NCBI RefSeq assembly: GCF_034087045.1
Contig: NZ_CP139247.1
Location: forward strand, 248,001 to 312,000
Direction of reading: 5' to 3'
Source: Chitinophaga sancti
Lineage (GTDB): Bacteria; Bacteroidota; Bacteroidia; Chitinophagales; Chitinophagaceae
Length of the DNA: 64,000 nucleotides
A model generated the notes under the pieces. That model was not told where the DNA came from. It made no database searches and saw only the letters and a program-made list of their open reading frames with translations. Both the position numbers and the translations under genes were made by a program. Below, one piece after another: positions 18,051 to 27,549 of this stretch (position 1 is its first letter; each line of letters opens with the position of its first letter).

Positions 18051-18059
18051 CTTGTATCA

Positions 18060-19769
18060 TTATATCGTTCCTTTTTTCATTTCCTTCACCGCATAATCCA
18101 CCGCTCTTGCCGTGAGCGCCATATAGGTCAAACTCGGATTCTGCGTACTGGTCGATGTCATACACGCCCCATCTGTCACAAACACATTCTTCACCAGGTG
18201 CAGCTGGTTCCACTTATTCAATAAAGACGTCTTTGGATCATGCCCCATTCTCACACCGCCCATTTCATGAATATCCAATCCCGGCGCCTGTTTGGAGTCA
18301 CGCGTTTTCAAATCAGTAAAACCTGCCTTTGTATACATATCCGTCATCTGCTCAAAGAAATCTTTCACCATCTTCTCATCATTATCATCATACCCAATAT
18401 TAGTATGTAATAATGGAATACCCCATTCATCTTTCTGATCCTTGTCCAGGTATAAACGACTCTGCTCTTTCGGAATCGTCTCTCCCATCATATGAGAACC
18501 CACACTCCACGGACCTAACTCCTTTTTGAACAAATTATCTTTCAACGCTGTACCAAATCCATCTGGTTTTGAAAACGAAGGACGCATGGCATGGAAGCCT
18601 GCAGCATAACCTCTCAGGAAGTCAGTCTCCTGTTTTACAAGATTCCTGAACCGGGGAATATATGCACTGGTAGGGCGTTTGCCATCAGTCGTATATTCCA
18701 GCAAGCCTTCATACTTGCCAGTGATCACAGCACGGTAATTGTGAAAAGCAAAATACTTTCCTAACAAACCATTGTCATTACCAATACCATTCGGAAAACG
18801 ATCAGAAGTAGAATTCAGGAGGATAATATTTGTATTCACCGCAGCGGCATTCACAAATATCACAGGTGCAAAATATTCAGTAGCAGCATGCGTCTTTGCA
18901 TCAATCACACGTACACCAGTGGCTTTGCCTTTCTGTGCATCGTAGATGATAGAATGTACGACAGAATCAGGTTTCAAAGTAAGATTCCCTGTCTTCTCCG
19001 CCCATGGAATAGTGGAAGCATTGCTACTGAAATAGCCACCAAACGGACAGCCCCGCTGACACAGGTCACGCTTCTGACACTGCATTCTACCTTGCTGCTT
19101 ATGGATTTCCTGTGGCTCAGTTACGTGTGCACAACGTCCATAGATCACATGCCTGTCTTTATAGTTTTTGCCTACAAAGTCCTTGAAGTATTGCTCTACT
19201 TTCGTCAGATCCATGGGAGGGAGGAACTCCCCATCCGGTAAACCGGGTAAGTTATCTTTGTTCCCGGAAATACCGGCAAACTTTTCCACATAACTATACC
19301 AGGGTGCAATATCTTCATACCTGATAGGCCAGTCAACCGCAAAACCATCTCTTGCAGGGCCTTCAAAATCGTAGTTACTCCATCGCTGTGTCTGCCTTGC
19401 CCACAGGAGTGATTTACCACCCACCTGGTAGCCGCGGATCCAATCGAATGGTTTGTCCTGTACATATGGATGTTCCTTATCTTTTACAAAGAAGTGAAGG
19501 GCATCTTCCTTGAATGCATAACATTTGCTCACCACCGGGTTATCTTCCTTTTGCTGGGCGGTGAGTTGCCCACGGTGCGCAAATTCCCATGGCATCATGC
19601 TGGTGGTGGGGTAATCTTTCAGGTGTTTAACATCTCTACCTCTTTCGAGTACTAAAGTCTTCAATCCTTTTTCCGTGAACTCTTTGGCTGCCCAGCCGCC
19701 GCTGATACCCGATCCGATCACAATCGCATCAAAGTTGTGGCTGGTATCGCCAGTATTTATATTTGGCAT
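18060..19769 (-). CDS. GMC-family oxidoreductase, large subunit of a membrane/periplasmic dehydrogenase
   Basis: The 569-residue FAD enzyme has the Rossmann dinucleotide motif AIVIGSGISGGWAAKEF near its N-terminus and the GMC C-terminal region with GVRMGHDPKTSLLNKWNQLH and SLTYMALTARA. A cysteine-rich stretch (CQKRDLCQRGCPFGG) is typical of this subfamily. It has no signal peptide of its own. The small subunit gene lies 5 bp upstream on the same strand and encodes a Tat signal, so the folded FAD protein is probably exported as a complex. Related two-subunit enzymes oxidise sugars or polyols (gluconate 2-dehydrogenase type). The substrate here is unknown. Confidence 0.92.
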   Translation of the reverse strand: MPNINTGDTSHNFDAIVIGSGISGGWAAKEFTEKGLKTLVLERGRDVKHLKDYPTTSMMPWEFAHRGQLTAQQKEDNPVVSKCYAFKEDALHFFVKDKEHPYVQDKPFDWIRGYQVGGKSLLWARQTQRWSNYDFEGPARDGFAVDWPIRYEDIAPWYSYVEKFAGISGNKDNLPGLPDGEFLPPMDLTKVEQYFKDFVGKNYKDRHVIYGRCAHVTEPQEIHKQQGRMQCQKRDLCQRGCPFGGYFSSNASTIPWAEKTGNLTLKPDSVVHSIIYDAQKGKATGVRVIDAKTHAATEYFAPVIFVNAAAVNTNIILLNSTSDRFPNGIGNDNGLLGKYFAFHNYRAVITGKYEGLLEYTTDGKRPTSAYIPRFRNLVKQETDFLRGYAAGFHAMRPSFSKPDGFGTALKDNLFKKELGPWSVGSHMMGETIPKEQSRLYLDKDQKDEWGIPLLHTNIGYDDNDEKMVKDFFEQMTDMYTKAGFTDLKTRDSKQAPGLDIHEMGGVRMGHDPKTSLLNKWNQLHLVKNVFVTDGACMTSTSTQNPSLTYMALTARAVDYAVKEMKKGTI

Positions 19770-19774
19770 ACAAT

Positions 19775-20275
19775 TTATCCTTTATTGACCAATACACTTC
19801 CGTGGAATCGCCCTGGCACAAGCTCGTAGGGGAATACCTTTGTGAGATAATATTCAGAGCCGGTATAACCCTGGATTAATAAGCCTTTGTAAGTGTGATA
19901 GAAAGCGGAAGCATCTCCTGACTCAGCAGCAGTCTCTTCCATTTTTTTCAGGTAAGCGACATCTCCCTTTTCCCAGTCTTTCTGGAAGGCTTTCATACCG
20001 GTAAGGAATTTTTCCCTGTCTGTTTTCGTGAAACAATCATCGACTAGTGTGAGTGCATACTGATCAGCCTTTACCTGGATAGCACCTGGTTTATCTCCGC
20101 CAGGTATCAGGGTATCGGCAAGTGCTGCAAGAGCGCCTGTTTCCTCAGCGCTAAGTACAAAATTATTGAGTTTTTTTCCCGGTGGCTTTTTCTCATTGAA
20201 ACATGAGGGTAAAATAGCAAGACCGGCAGATACGAACAGGACCTGTTTTAAAACGGTTCGTCTGGATACAAGCAT
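19775..20275 (-). CDS. Gluconate 2-dehydrogenase subunit 3 family protein with Tat signal
   Basis: The 166-residue protein starts MLVSRRTVLKQVLFVSAGLA, a Tat signal with the twin arginine at 5-6, followed by a cysteine (LPSC) that could be lipidated. The mature part contains the family pattern LSAEETGALAALADTLIPGG. It should form the small subunit of the GMC dehydrogenase encoded 5 bp downstream and carry it through the Tat pore. The two genes form a simple operon. Subunit III proteins of this type stabilise the large subunit; they have no catalytic centre. Confidence 0.9.
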   Translation of the reverse strand: MLVSRRTVLKQVLFVSAGLAILPSCFNEKKPPGKKLNNFVLSAEETGALAALADTLIPGGDKPGAIQVKADQYALTLVDDCFTKTDREKFLTGMKAFQKDWEKGDVAYLKKMEETAAESGDASAFYHTYKGLLIQGYTGSEYYLTKVFPYELVPGRFHGSVLVNKG

Positions 20276-20360
20276 TGGCGCGTTAGATTTTCATTACGAC
20301 AATAAGGTAGTGGGAATATCCTGTATTTCCAAACATTTGGGATGAGTGGGGTAATGACCA

Positions 20361-21773
20361 TCACTTTCCATACACCTTCATATCCCACAGCATTCCACCG
20401 AACGTAGCCCCTACAATCAGGTTAAATAACTGGTACCGCAGCACTACCGGCGAAGCCAGCACACTAAATCCAACATTGACCAACCAGTAATAGGTAACGA
20501 TTGTCAACGCATACCTGAAATGTTCATTGGCAATAGCACGACCTTCCTGGTATAAATACCGGATCCAACCGATGAGAAAAACAAGCATGGTGATCACCAT
20601 CAGGTAAGGATAAAAATTAAACAACCGGAGTTCTTGTCCCGCACGCTTATACACATGTGTATCCTTATATTGAAACCACTCCTTTGCCACCGGCAGAATA
20701 GTATCTACGCCATCATTATACACACCCAGGTTCTCCGCAGGAGGGAAAACATACTGCAATAAATTCGGGCAGATATAATACTGGATATAAGGCACAGGAT
20801 ACCGTGCAATCAGGTACTTACCATAATCATTCAGCAACGGTGCGATCTCCGCCATTTTGCGCAGGTGGCCTGCATTGTCAGAGATATGCTGAGCACCGGG
20901 TTCTGGTTGTAGTGGCGATCCCGGATCCCAGATAAAGTAAGCCATAATAGGTCGATTGGGTCTATCAGCCATCGGCACAGAATCCAGCCATTGATCCACG
21001 CGTGCCTGGATGTCGGTGAACTGCTTAGGCACCGTATCTTTGGATCTTACCGGCATATGTACATAAGCATACACCGCATTATTCGCCATTTGCCAGCCAC
21101 TAAAAACAGAGAATTGTCGCCTGCCCATATGAGTCTCCGTCTGTCGCGTCGTATACAGAATAAACGCGCCTACAAGGAATACCGCCATTCCTACCGCCCA
21201 CACTTTGACCCACTTTGAATACTGGCAAAACACAATCACCGTCATACTGATCACGGGATAGATCAAAGCATGATAACGTACTGTAAATGCCAGTAAGAGT
21301 ACAAGGAGATGCACGCACAATAAAGGGAAGGTAGGTTTATAAGTCAGCCGGAATAACTGCGCCATCCACACCAGGCTAATCCCGATAAAATACACATCGC
21401 TGGTTACATAATTACTTAAGTAGAGGATAGCGGGGTTTAAAAAGATAATGGCAAAAATGGTCCATTGCAGCCATTTGCTACAAGGTCGTAATGCCAGTAA
21501 GGTGTAAAAGTAGTACAGTCCACAGATGTGGTAGATGAAGAACTGAATAAAAACCAGCAAAGTATCGCTATGAGAAAAGAACCCGGCAAAACGGATCAGT
21601 TTTGCATACCCTACCGGCCATAAATTAGCATCGATATTGGTAGCCGCACTCCGCAGGTAATTGTAGGAGTCCTGCATAAAATTGGGATACGGATACAGGT
21701 ATTTGATCAAAATAAATTGCAGGACCATTGTAACTCCTGCTAAGAAACAGTAATGGTATCGCATTCTCATCAT
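20361..21773 (-). CDS. Polytopic membrane protein, glycosyltransferase (GT-C)-like
   Basis: The 470-residue protein has about ten hydrophobic segments, beginning with residues 8-27, and a large hydrophilic loop near residues 230-320. After the first helix comes YPNFMQDSYNYLRSA, which places an acidic residue in the first outer loop, as in GT-C glycosyltransferases using polyprenyl-phosphate sugars. Helices then alternate with short loops to the C-terminus. The start could be either of the first two methionines (MMRMRY). It is not clearly linked to a pathway; it stands between the dehydrogenase operon and a divergent orphan. Assignment to GT-C is by topology only. Confidence 0.7.
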   Translation of the reverse strand: MMRMRYHYCFLAGVTMVLQFILIKYLYPYPNFMQDSYNYLRSAATNIDANLWPVGYAKLIRFAGFFSHSDTLLVFIQFFIYHICGLYYFYTLLALRPCSKWLQWTIFAIIFLNPAILYLSNYVTSDVYFIGISLVWMAQLFRLTYKPTFPLLCVHLLVLLLAFTVRYHALIYPVISMTVIVFCQYSKWVKVWAVGMAVFLVGAFILYTTRQTETHMGRRQFSVFSGWQMANNAVYAYVHMPVRSKDTVPKQFTDIQARVDQWLDSVPMADRPNRPIMAYFIWDPGSPLQPEPGAQHISDNAGHLRKMAEIAPLLNDYGKYLIARYPVPYIQYYICPNLLQYVFPPAENLGVYNDGVDTILPVAKEWFQYKDTHVYKRAGQELRLFNFYPYLMVITMLVFLIGWIRYLYQEGRAIANEHFRYALTIVTYYWLVNVGFSVLASPVVLRYQLFNLIVGATFGGMLWDMKVYGK

Positions 21774-21931
21774 ACGGCAGGAATTTAATCATTTGATTTA
21801 ATATAAAGTTAGGAGATCCCGGAAAAGCGTGATGCACAATCATTAAAAAAATAAAACGCACCTTTAACCAATTCTTAACTAAACCCAAATTTTACTTTAT
21901 TAGTTTAGTGTAAGAAATCAAACTTGCCAGC

Positions 21932-22480
21932 ATGCACAAAGACCTTATTCAGATTTTTGAACACCAGGCTCCCAACGAATTATCTCATTTCTTTTACGAC
22001 AATGCCATCGCCATAGACCAGCTGATTCAGCAGTACGATGCGTGGAACCTGGAAAATACCCGCCAACAGATGCACCGCATTCGCGAAATCAAAAAAGGGA
22101 TTCGCCAGCGCACAGCCGATCATGGTTGGACCGATATTGACGGATTGGATATTTGTTACCAGTTTTCCAGGCCAGACGTACCTGCTGTCAACATAGAAGC
22201 AGGGTTCATAGCTACGCGTACACAACCGGCGGGAGAGTTTGTCATCAATGTAACCACCACCGGTATACAGGCATGGAATCATTACGAAGACAAGCTGCTG
22301 CAGGAGTATACCAGTTATGAGCCAGTGATTGCCATGCAAAAGACGGTATTGCGGGTAGCGACCATTGGAGGAGATCAACACGATAAGATCGTGGATGCAC
22401 TCCAACAGGTATACGATTTTCTACATACATTGTGTGGTCAGGCACAGGTATACAAGGTGACAGTACCCGGCCTATCCTAA
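21932..22480 (+). CDS. Hypothetical protein, 182 aa
   Basis: No family is recognised. The first 70 residues look helical and charged (LIQQYDAWNLENTRQQMHRI); the rest alternates strands and helices (EFVINVTTTGIQAWNHYEDK; TVLRVATIGGDQHDKIVDAL). There is no signal peptide or membrane segment, so it is probably cytoplasmic. It is divergent from the membrane protein gene and followed by about 390 bp without a gene. It looks like an intact gene by codon use and length. Confidence 0.65.
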   Translation: MHKDLIQIFEHQAPNELSHFFYDNAIAIDQLIQQYDAWNLENTRQQMHRIREIKKGIRQRTADHGWTDIDGLDICYQFSRPDVPAVNIEAGFIATRTQPAGEFVINVTTTGIQAWNHYEDKLLQEYTSYEPVIAMQKTVLRVATIGGDQHDKIVDALQQVYDFLHTLCGQAQVYKVTVPGLS

Positions 22481-22874
22481 TCATAATCAACTAATTAACA
22501 TCTCCTTTTACATCGGAAACCCCTTACTCACCAAGCAGTCTTCAGTTAACATTTTTATCTTTTTTGTTTTATTAACAAGTCATTAACCACTTACCCCAAT
22601 CATTTTGTTAGTTTAGCAAAATGCTGGTCAATGCAGATAAGAAAGGTAGTCATGAGAAGGTATAGATAACTAACTATTCCGGTATTGGAAATACGATTTT
22701 GCTGTAATGGAGCGTCTTACACCCCACCGTTTGAATACCTGGCATTGTTCAAACCCTGCTGACAAACTACCTGGCAATTTGATCATCATATTCATGTTTC
22801 ATATCTCATGTTTCATGTGAAAGTGTTAACGACCTTTTAAGGTGTAAACAAAATCGCCGTTAAAAAACACGATT
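22481..22874. other. Intergenic region, no gene seen
   Basis: The 394-bp interval precedes an AraC-type gene. It is AT-rich at its left end, and CATGTTTCAT occurs twice at 22793-22818. No ORF, terminator or exact promoter box is convincing. Confidence 0.45.
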
Positions 22875-23879
22875 ATGTACCCAGTATTGCACGACGAAAA
22901 TAAGCTGCTTTTAATTGACCGGTTCATTACAGAATATGTGCATGCAGGTCATGTGCCGACGGAATATTTACAATTGGTAATTCCGAGTGGAGGGCTATAT
23001 TTTGAGTCGGATAATGACTTTGATATGTTGTCTCAGCATATGCAGCTGGGGTATTTTTCAGTGTGGTTACATGATATATTTGCGAAGAAAGATATTGTTC
23101 TTTGTCCATATTCCCCTTATCATTTGTGGGCGTTGCATTTTATGTATGAGGACTCATTGCGGGCGGAAACGATCACAATACCGGAGTTTATGTTGGAAGA
23201 GCGGCAGTGTAATTTATTCAATCTTTACTCAGAGATGCACCGGGTGCCTATGAAGGCGGGGCAGAAGGTATTATCGTTTCATATCAATATCATGCCGGCG
23301 AATATTCCGAAGCTGGTGCAACAGTATCCGGGGTTGTACAACCTGGCGAATAAGCGGTTGGAGAAGATCAGTGGTGTGATTAATGACAGACCTTACCGGA
23401 TCAATGCCGTGTGTAACTATCTTGTTCAGCATATCATATCCTGTAAGTATGTAGAGGAGATGGCGCAGTATTATTTGCATAGGTGTTGTGTGGATTTGTT
23501 TCTAAACTTCGCCTTGCAGGATGCCACGCCACCGCCATCGTTACAGTTGTTTACGCCGATACAGACGGTGATGTTGCACCAGGTGTTTAATTATGTGACC
23601 ACAAACCCGCAGATGAGGCATAGTGTAGCGGAACTGGCGAATATGTTTAATATGCCGGGAGCACAGTTGGCACAGGGGTTCAGACATCATTTCTGCATAG
23701 GGATCACGCCGTTTATTAATATGGTGAGGATGATGCATATTTATGATAGTATTATGAAGAAGTCGTTTACCTTGAGGATGATAGCGGCGGCGACGGGATA
23801 TAGGAATGCGATAGATATGTTGAAAGAGGTAGATGCGTACTATGAGTGTAATGTGATGCTGATGCGAAGGGAGCAGTAG
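22875..23879 (+). CDS. Divergent AraC-type helix-turn-helix regulator
   Basis: The 334-residue protein has a C-terminal region with two weak helix-turn-helix units: SVAELANMFNMPGAQLAQGF followed by FRHHFCIGITPFINMVRMM, then TLRMIAAATGYRNAIDMLKE. The spacing and the ITPxxFIxxxRM pattern are those of AraC proteins, but the second unit is degenerate (YRNAIDML instead of the usual FxxxxxFxRxFK). The N-terminal 220 residues are unlike the common cupin sensor and match nothing I recognise. It is probably a transcription factor of a Bacteroidota-specific subgroup. It precedes the Fic gene by about 100 bp on the same strand. Confidence 0.7.
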   Translation: MYPVLHDENKLLLIDRFITEYVHAGHVPTEYLQLVIPSGGLYFESDNDFDMLSQHMQLGYFSVWLHDIFAKKDIVLCPYSPYHLWALHFMYEDSLRAETITIPEFMLEERQCNLFNLYSEMHRVPMKAGQKVLSFHINIMPANIPKLVQQYPGLYNLANKRLEKISGVINDRPYRINAVCNYLVQHIISCKYVEEMAQYYLHRCCVDLFLNFALQDATPPPSLQLFTPIQTVMLHQVFNYVTTNPQMRHSVAELANMFNMPGAQLAQGFRHHFCIGITPFINMVRMMHIYDSIMKKSFTLRMIAAATGYRNAIDMLKEVDAYYECNVMLMRREQ

Positions 23880-23927
23880 GAGATGCTTGATGGTATTGGG
23901 TTTTACCAGATTGATCGTATGATTATT

Positions 23928-23979
23928 TTTTGGCTTATCTATTCATTTCTTCTAATTTTATAGAATAAACAAGCCAAAA
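23928..23979. promoter_or_regulatory. Large interrupted inverted repeat abutting the Fic start codon
   Basis: TTTTGGCTT (23928-23936) pairs with AAGCCAAAA (23971-23979), and inside them TATTC (23940-23944) pairs with GAATA (23963-23967). The right arm ends on the A of the start codon. The position fits an operator or an RNA hairpin that hides the start. No Shine-Dalgarno sequence is seen. Confidence 0.6.
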
Positions 23980-24602
23980 TGGAGATCATTGATATAGAAA
24001 CAAAGCTTGCCAACGACCCGGCATTCCGCAGCTGGGCCAGTCAGATCTTAATAAAATTTGTGAATTCCCCAGTGGGTGACGAAGCGGATGGATTGCACAA
24101 AGTGATCACCGACTACACCTACGCACTCGATATTCTTGATCAATACGATCACCGTACCCTTACAATAGAGGGTGTTCATAGAGCCTCATCTTTCATCGCC
24201 ACCTACGACTCCGCCATGAACGCCATCAAAGGTCTTCGTGACAAATTCGGTGGCAGCAGCCTCTTTGGCAATGAAAAAGATGACTCTTTTAAAGGTTCCA
24301 TCGCCAATATTTACCAATCTTTCGGTGGCAATGACCTTTATCCAAGTATAGAAGAAAAAGCCGCGCATTTGCTTTATTTCGTAGTAAAAAACCATTCATT
24401 TTCCGATGGAAATAAACGCATTGCAGCCTTTCTATTCGTATGGTTCTTAGAAAAAAATGGTATCCTCTACCGGACTGACGGTTCTAAAAGAATTGCAGAC
24501 AATGCCCTGGTAGCACTCACACTGATGATAGCAGAAAGTAAACCGGATGAAAAAGATATCATGGCACAGGTAGTTGTAAACCTGATCAATGATTATAATT
24601 AA
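23979..24602 (+). CDS. Fic-domain protein (C-terminal half of the RhuM-Fic type)
   Basis: The 207-residue protein carries the Fic core NHSFSDGNKRIAAFLFVWFL, with catalytic His139 and the HxFxDGNxR loop intact. The segment DLYPSIEEKAAHLLYF and FGNEKDD resemble the C-terminal Fic part of long RhuM-like proteins, in which it follows an N-terminal DNA-binding-like domain of about 120 residues. That N-terminal part is absent here, and the frame opens directly after an inverted repeat. It should transfer AMP or phosphate from a nucleotide to a target. No antitoxin with the inhibitory (S/T)xxxE(G/N) helix is adjacent. It may be a solitary toxin-like modifier; a defence role is inferred. Confidence 0.85.
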   Translation: MEIIDIETKLANDPAFRSWASQILIKFVNSPVGDEADGLHKVITDYTYALDILDQYDHRTLTIEGVHRASSFIATYDSAMNAIKGLRDKFGGSSLFGNEKDDSFKGSIANIYQSFGGNDLYPSIEEKAAHLLYFVVKNHSFSDGNKRIAAFLFVWFLEKNGILYRTDGSKRIADNALVALTLMIAESKPDEKDIMAQVVVNLINDYN

Positions 24603-24606
24603 ATTA

Positions 24607-24626
24607 GCCGGGCAAGAATGCCCGGC
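24607..24626. terminator. Terminator after the Fic gene
   Basis: GCCGGGCA pairs perfectly with TGCCCGGC around an AGAA loop, 5 nt after the stop codon. No strong T tract follows. Confidence 0.65.
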
Positions 24627-24948
24627 CATATGGATATAGACTAAAAAATTCAATCAATGTGCAATGCTAGACTATTGTTCTCAGAATTCGGTTAATGCGG
24701 AGTTAATGATCTCATATTTTTTCCCTTTTACTCATATTATTTATTATTCGTAAATAATTGTTGTTCATACGAGTCATTACCAGTAAACCATCTACCTACT
24801 GCTACTTAGGAAAAAATGAACGAAATGAACAGTCCGTATGATCGATATTTTCATATATTGCATTTATTATCAGGATCACCTATACCTGATACCCTCCAAA
24901 TAACTATGACTAAAATTTACTATTGTTAACCATTAGCGCTAACACATT
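24627..24948. other. Intergenic region with a palindrome before the next gene
   Basis: The 322-bp interval has no supported gene. The palindrome TTAGCGCTAA at 24933-24942, within GTTAACCATTAGCGCTAAC, ends 6 bp before the ATG at 24949 and could be an operator. Confidence 0.4.
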
Positions 24949-26154
24949 ATGAAAACGCCCTTGAACCCGCTGAATCAGCTGGTAGAAAGCCTGCAATTCC
25001 TTAAACAGCCCGAGGACAATATTACACCGTATGAACTGATCGCTACCATACACCAGGGTACCATCAATGCTATCAGTCATCTGAAAGCAGCACTCGAAAC
25101 ATGCCGGTTAAACGGGCTGCATGAACAGGCCATGCAACGTTACATCCTAATCTGTCAGCAAAGGCTGTGCACCGTAATTGCTGAATTGCCGACTACCTGG
25201 TTGAATACAGAACTATCATCATCACATACTATACAGGAGAACACTGCCCTGTTACGTGCGGATATCTGTTTTCAGCTGGATGAATTTCTGATTTACCTGA
25301 GAGATACGTTTCCTCAATATTTCAACCGGTTGCTACCGTTACCGAATATTCACAGGGAAATCATCAGGCAACAATTGCTACCCGGCATTCCGCTGATTAA
25401 AAGGTGGTTTGAGATAACGGATGATAGCTGTCATGACCTGCAGAATTTGATTATGCAGTTGTTCGATCAATTGGATCCGGCATTGCCTTATCAATTGAAT
25501 GATGCGAAGCTGCAGTTTTTAGTACAGCTACACCAGCATTTACTACGACTACTGGAACAGGAGAATTATAATTTACAGCATCACCAGTTGCAGTATGTGT
25601 TATTTTGCCTGAACTGTAATACCACGGATTTTTACCACTATTGTACGATCTGGCTGACCAGGCAAATGCACCTGGCGAATTCATTTGAAGAGCAGATGAA
25701 GCTGTTGAAAGAGGCGTATAGTGACATGCAACAGTTGCAGTTACGATCAGGGCAGGCGTATTGTCCGGATGCACCGGCGATCAGGGATCTATTGCAGGAA
25801 TGGCTGTTTGTAGAGATCAATTTTCTGGAACGGAAGATGAAAGAGGAACCGGGGGTATTGATAGCACCGGAGAAGATCCGGACGAATATGTCCGTATCGA
25901 TGATGGCGCTGATAGTAAGGCTGCTAAGAGCAATGGGACAACTGTCGCATAAGCATACAGAGGAGGTGTTTCGGTTATTGCCGAAGTACTTTTCGGCGAG
26001 GAGGAATGAGCCTTTTACAGAGAGTATTTTTAGGGCCAAATATAAGGAGGTGACGAATACTACATTGAATAGGATAGCCGGGATAGGGCAGGAGTTGTTG
26101 AAGATGATAAAACCGGAGGAACGGCCAAGGAGAACGAGACGATCGTCTTTTTAA
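24949..26154 (+). CDS. Hypothetical helical protein, 401 aa
   Basis: No family is recognised. The protein is almost entirely alpha-helical by composition, rich in Leu, Gln and His, with repeated segments such as LVQLHQHLLRLLEQENYNLQ and EEQMKLLKEAYSDMQQLQLR. The C-terminus is strongly basic (RPRRTRRSSF). It has no signal peptide or membrane segment. The basic tail and the segment RAKYKEVTNTTLNRIAG could contact nucleic acid, but nothing shows this directly. It is a single gene with its own strong terminator and a palindrome just before the start. Bacteroidota often carry such lineage-specific helical proteins. Confidence 0.7.
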   Translation: MKTPLNPLNQLVESLQFLKQPEDNITPYELIATIHQGTINAISHLKAALETCRLNGLHEQAMQRYILICQQRLCTVIAELPTTWLNTELSSSHTIQENTALLRADICFQLDEFLIYLRDTFPQYFNRLLPLPNIHREIIRQQLLPGIPLIKRWFEITDDSCHDLQNLIMQLFDQLDPALPYQLNDAKLQFLVQLHQHLLRLLEQENYNLQHHQLQYVLFCLNCNTTDFYHYCTIWLTRQMHLANSFEEQMKLLKEAYSDMQQLQLRSGQAYCPDAPAIRDLLQEWLFVEINFLERKMKEEPGVLIAPEKIRTNMSVSMMALIVRLLRAMGQLSHKHTEEVFRLLPKYFSARRNEPFTESIFRAKYKEVTNTTLNRIAGIGQELLKMIKPEERPRRTRRSSF

Positions 26155-26198
26155 TATTTCGGCCCCCTCTGTGAGAGGGGGCCGAAATATTATTTTTC
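26153..26198 (+). terminator. Strong intrinsic terminator
   Basis: An 18-bp perfect stem (arms 26153-26170 and 26174-26191, core GGCCCCCTCT / AGAGGGGGCC, loop GTG) is followed by ATTTTTC. It begins on the stop codon of the preceding gene. Confidence 0.9.
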
Positions 26199-26204
26199 AT
26201 TAAT

Positions 26205-26292
26205 GCTGAATCTGATTCTCTGGTGCCTCATTCTGGCCCTGGTTCCTGAATGCTGGTTCCTGATTCTTGATTCCTTAATCTGATTTCCGATT
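26205..26292. repeat. Short degenerate repeats (CTGGTTCCTGA-type) between convergent genes
   Basis: Variants of CTGGTTCCTGAATG / CTGGTTCCTGATTC / TTGATTCCTTAATC follow each other at about 13-bp spacing between the terminator and the helicase stop codon. The units are too degenerate to define a strict period. No clear copy is found inside the coding 3' end, which is a poly-lysine tail. Confidence 0.45.
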
Positions 26293-26294
26293 TA

Positions 26295-27545
26295 TTACTT
26301 TTTTTTCTTTTTCTTCTTCACCTTCTCCATCTCCGCATGATGCTGGTCAATCAACAACTGCCAGTTATCATTCGGTATATCTTCAGAAAACTTAATCGTC
26401 TCCCTATAATCATTCTTATCAATCTTCATCACCGTAATCTCCTTCCCTAAATACTTTTGAATCTCTTCCAGCACCGGCTTTTCCTCATCACTACAAAAAG
26501 ACACCGCCTGTCCTTTCTGCACTCCACGACCCGTACGCCCTACTCTATGCACATAATTCTCCGGCACATCCGGCAAGTCATAATTCACCACATAATCCAC
26601 ATTCGGAATATCAATTCCTCTCGCATTCACATCAGTAGTAATCAACAACTTCACCTTCCCCGTCTTAAAATCCTCCATCGCCTCCAGCCTGTTCTCCTGC
26701 TCCTTACCACCATGCATCACCAACGCCGGCACCTCTACCCTTGCCATCGCTGCCTGCACACGTTCCGCACGCACCTTTGTTCGCACAAACACGAGGATCT
26801 TCCCTTCCGGAAACTCCTTCACCAACCGCTCCAGGAAGAACCGCTTATCATCCATGCCCACAAACGCTACCGCATGCTGTACATTCTTAGACACCGGATC
26901 TTCAGGGGAAATCTGGATCCTGATCGGATTCGTCACCACAGAATAAGCCAGATCCTTGATATCCTTGTCAATAGTCGCAGAGAAGAACAACGTCTGGTGC
27001 CTGCGGGACATATGTTTCAATACATCTCTGATATCCCTGATAAAGCCCATATCCAGCATATGATCTGCTTCATCCAAAATCAGGGTCTCGGTAAAACTCA
27101 GGTCAATAAATCCCCTGCTGATGAGGTCAAACATCCTACCTGGGGTGGCAATCAATACATCTACCCCCTGCGCCAGCTTTTTCAGCTGGGGCCCTTCGTC
27201 TACACCACCGAAAAGGCCTAATATATTCAGTTTGGTATACTTAGCGATTACAGTAAATACCTCGGCGATCTGGATCGCCAGTTCACGGGTAGGCACCATC
27301 ACGACACATCTTACCTCTCCTTTCGTCTTTCTGGGGAGCCTATCGAGCTTTTGTTGCAGCAGATGCAGCACCGGGATGGCAAAAGCCGCGGTTTTTCCGG
27401 TACCGGTCTGGGCTATCGCCATTACATCGTCCCCCTTCAATATAGATGGGATCGCCTTAAATTGGATATCTGTAGGGCGTTTAAATCCCAATTCCTCCAG
27501 GCTTCTTTTAATCTCCGGGGAAATACGATATTGTTCAAATTTCAT
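26295..27545 (-). CDS. DEAD-box RNA helicase (RhlE-like)
   Basis: ATP-dependent RNA unwinding enzyme. I start it at the methionine of MKFEQYRISPEIKRSLEELG (27545), because the Q-motif (FKRPTDIQ) follows at normal distance; the upstream in-frame extension is unlike the family and overlaps a promoter box. Motifs in order: AQTGTGKTAAF (I), PTRELAIQI (Ia), ATPGRMFDL (Ib), DEADHMLDMGF (II), SATI (III), VMHGGKEQ region, TTDVNARGIDIPNVDYVVNY (V) and HRVGRTGRG (VI). The 416-residue protein ends in a poly-lysine tail typical of RhlE/CsdA-like helicases acting in ribosome assembly or cold adaptation. Cytoplasmic, single gene. Confidence 0.95.
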   Translation of the reverse strand: MKFEQYRISPEIKRSLEELGFKRPTDIQFKAIPSILKGDDVMAIAQTGTGKTAAFAIPVLHLLQQKLDRLPRKTKGEVRCVVMVPTRELAIQIAEVFTVIAKYTKLNILGLFGGVDEGPQLKKLAQGVDVLIATPGRMFDLISRGFIDLSFTETLILDEADHMLDMGFIRDIRDVLKHMSRRHQTLFFSATIDKDIKDLAYSVVTNPIRIQISPEDPVSKNVQHAVAFVGMDDKRFFLERLVKEFPEGKILVFVRTKVRAERVQAAMARVEVPALVMHGGKEQENRLEAMEDFKTGKVKLLITTDVNARGIDIPNVDYVVNYDLPDVPENYVHRVGRTGRGVQKGQAVSFCSDEEKPVLEEIQKYLGKEITVMKIDKNDYRETIKFSEDIPNDNWQLLIDQHHAEMEKVKKKKKKK

Positions 27546-27549
27546 AGTG

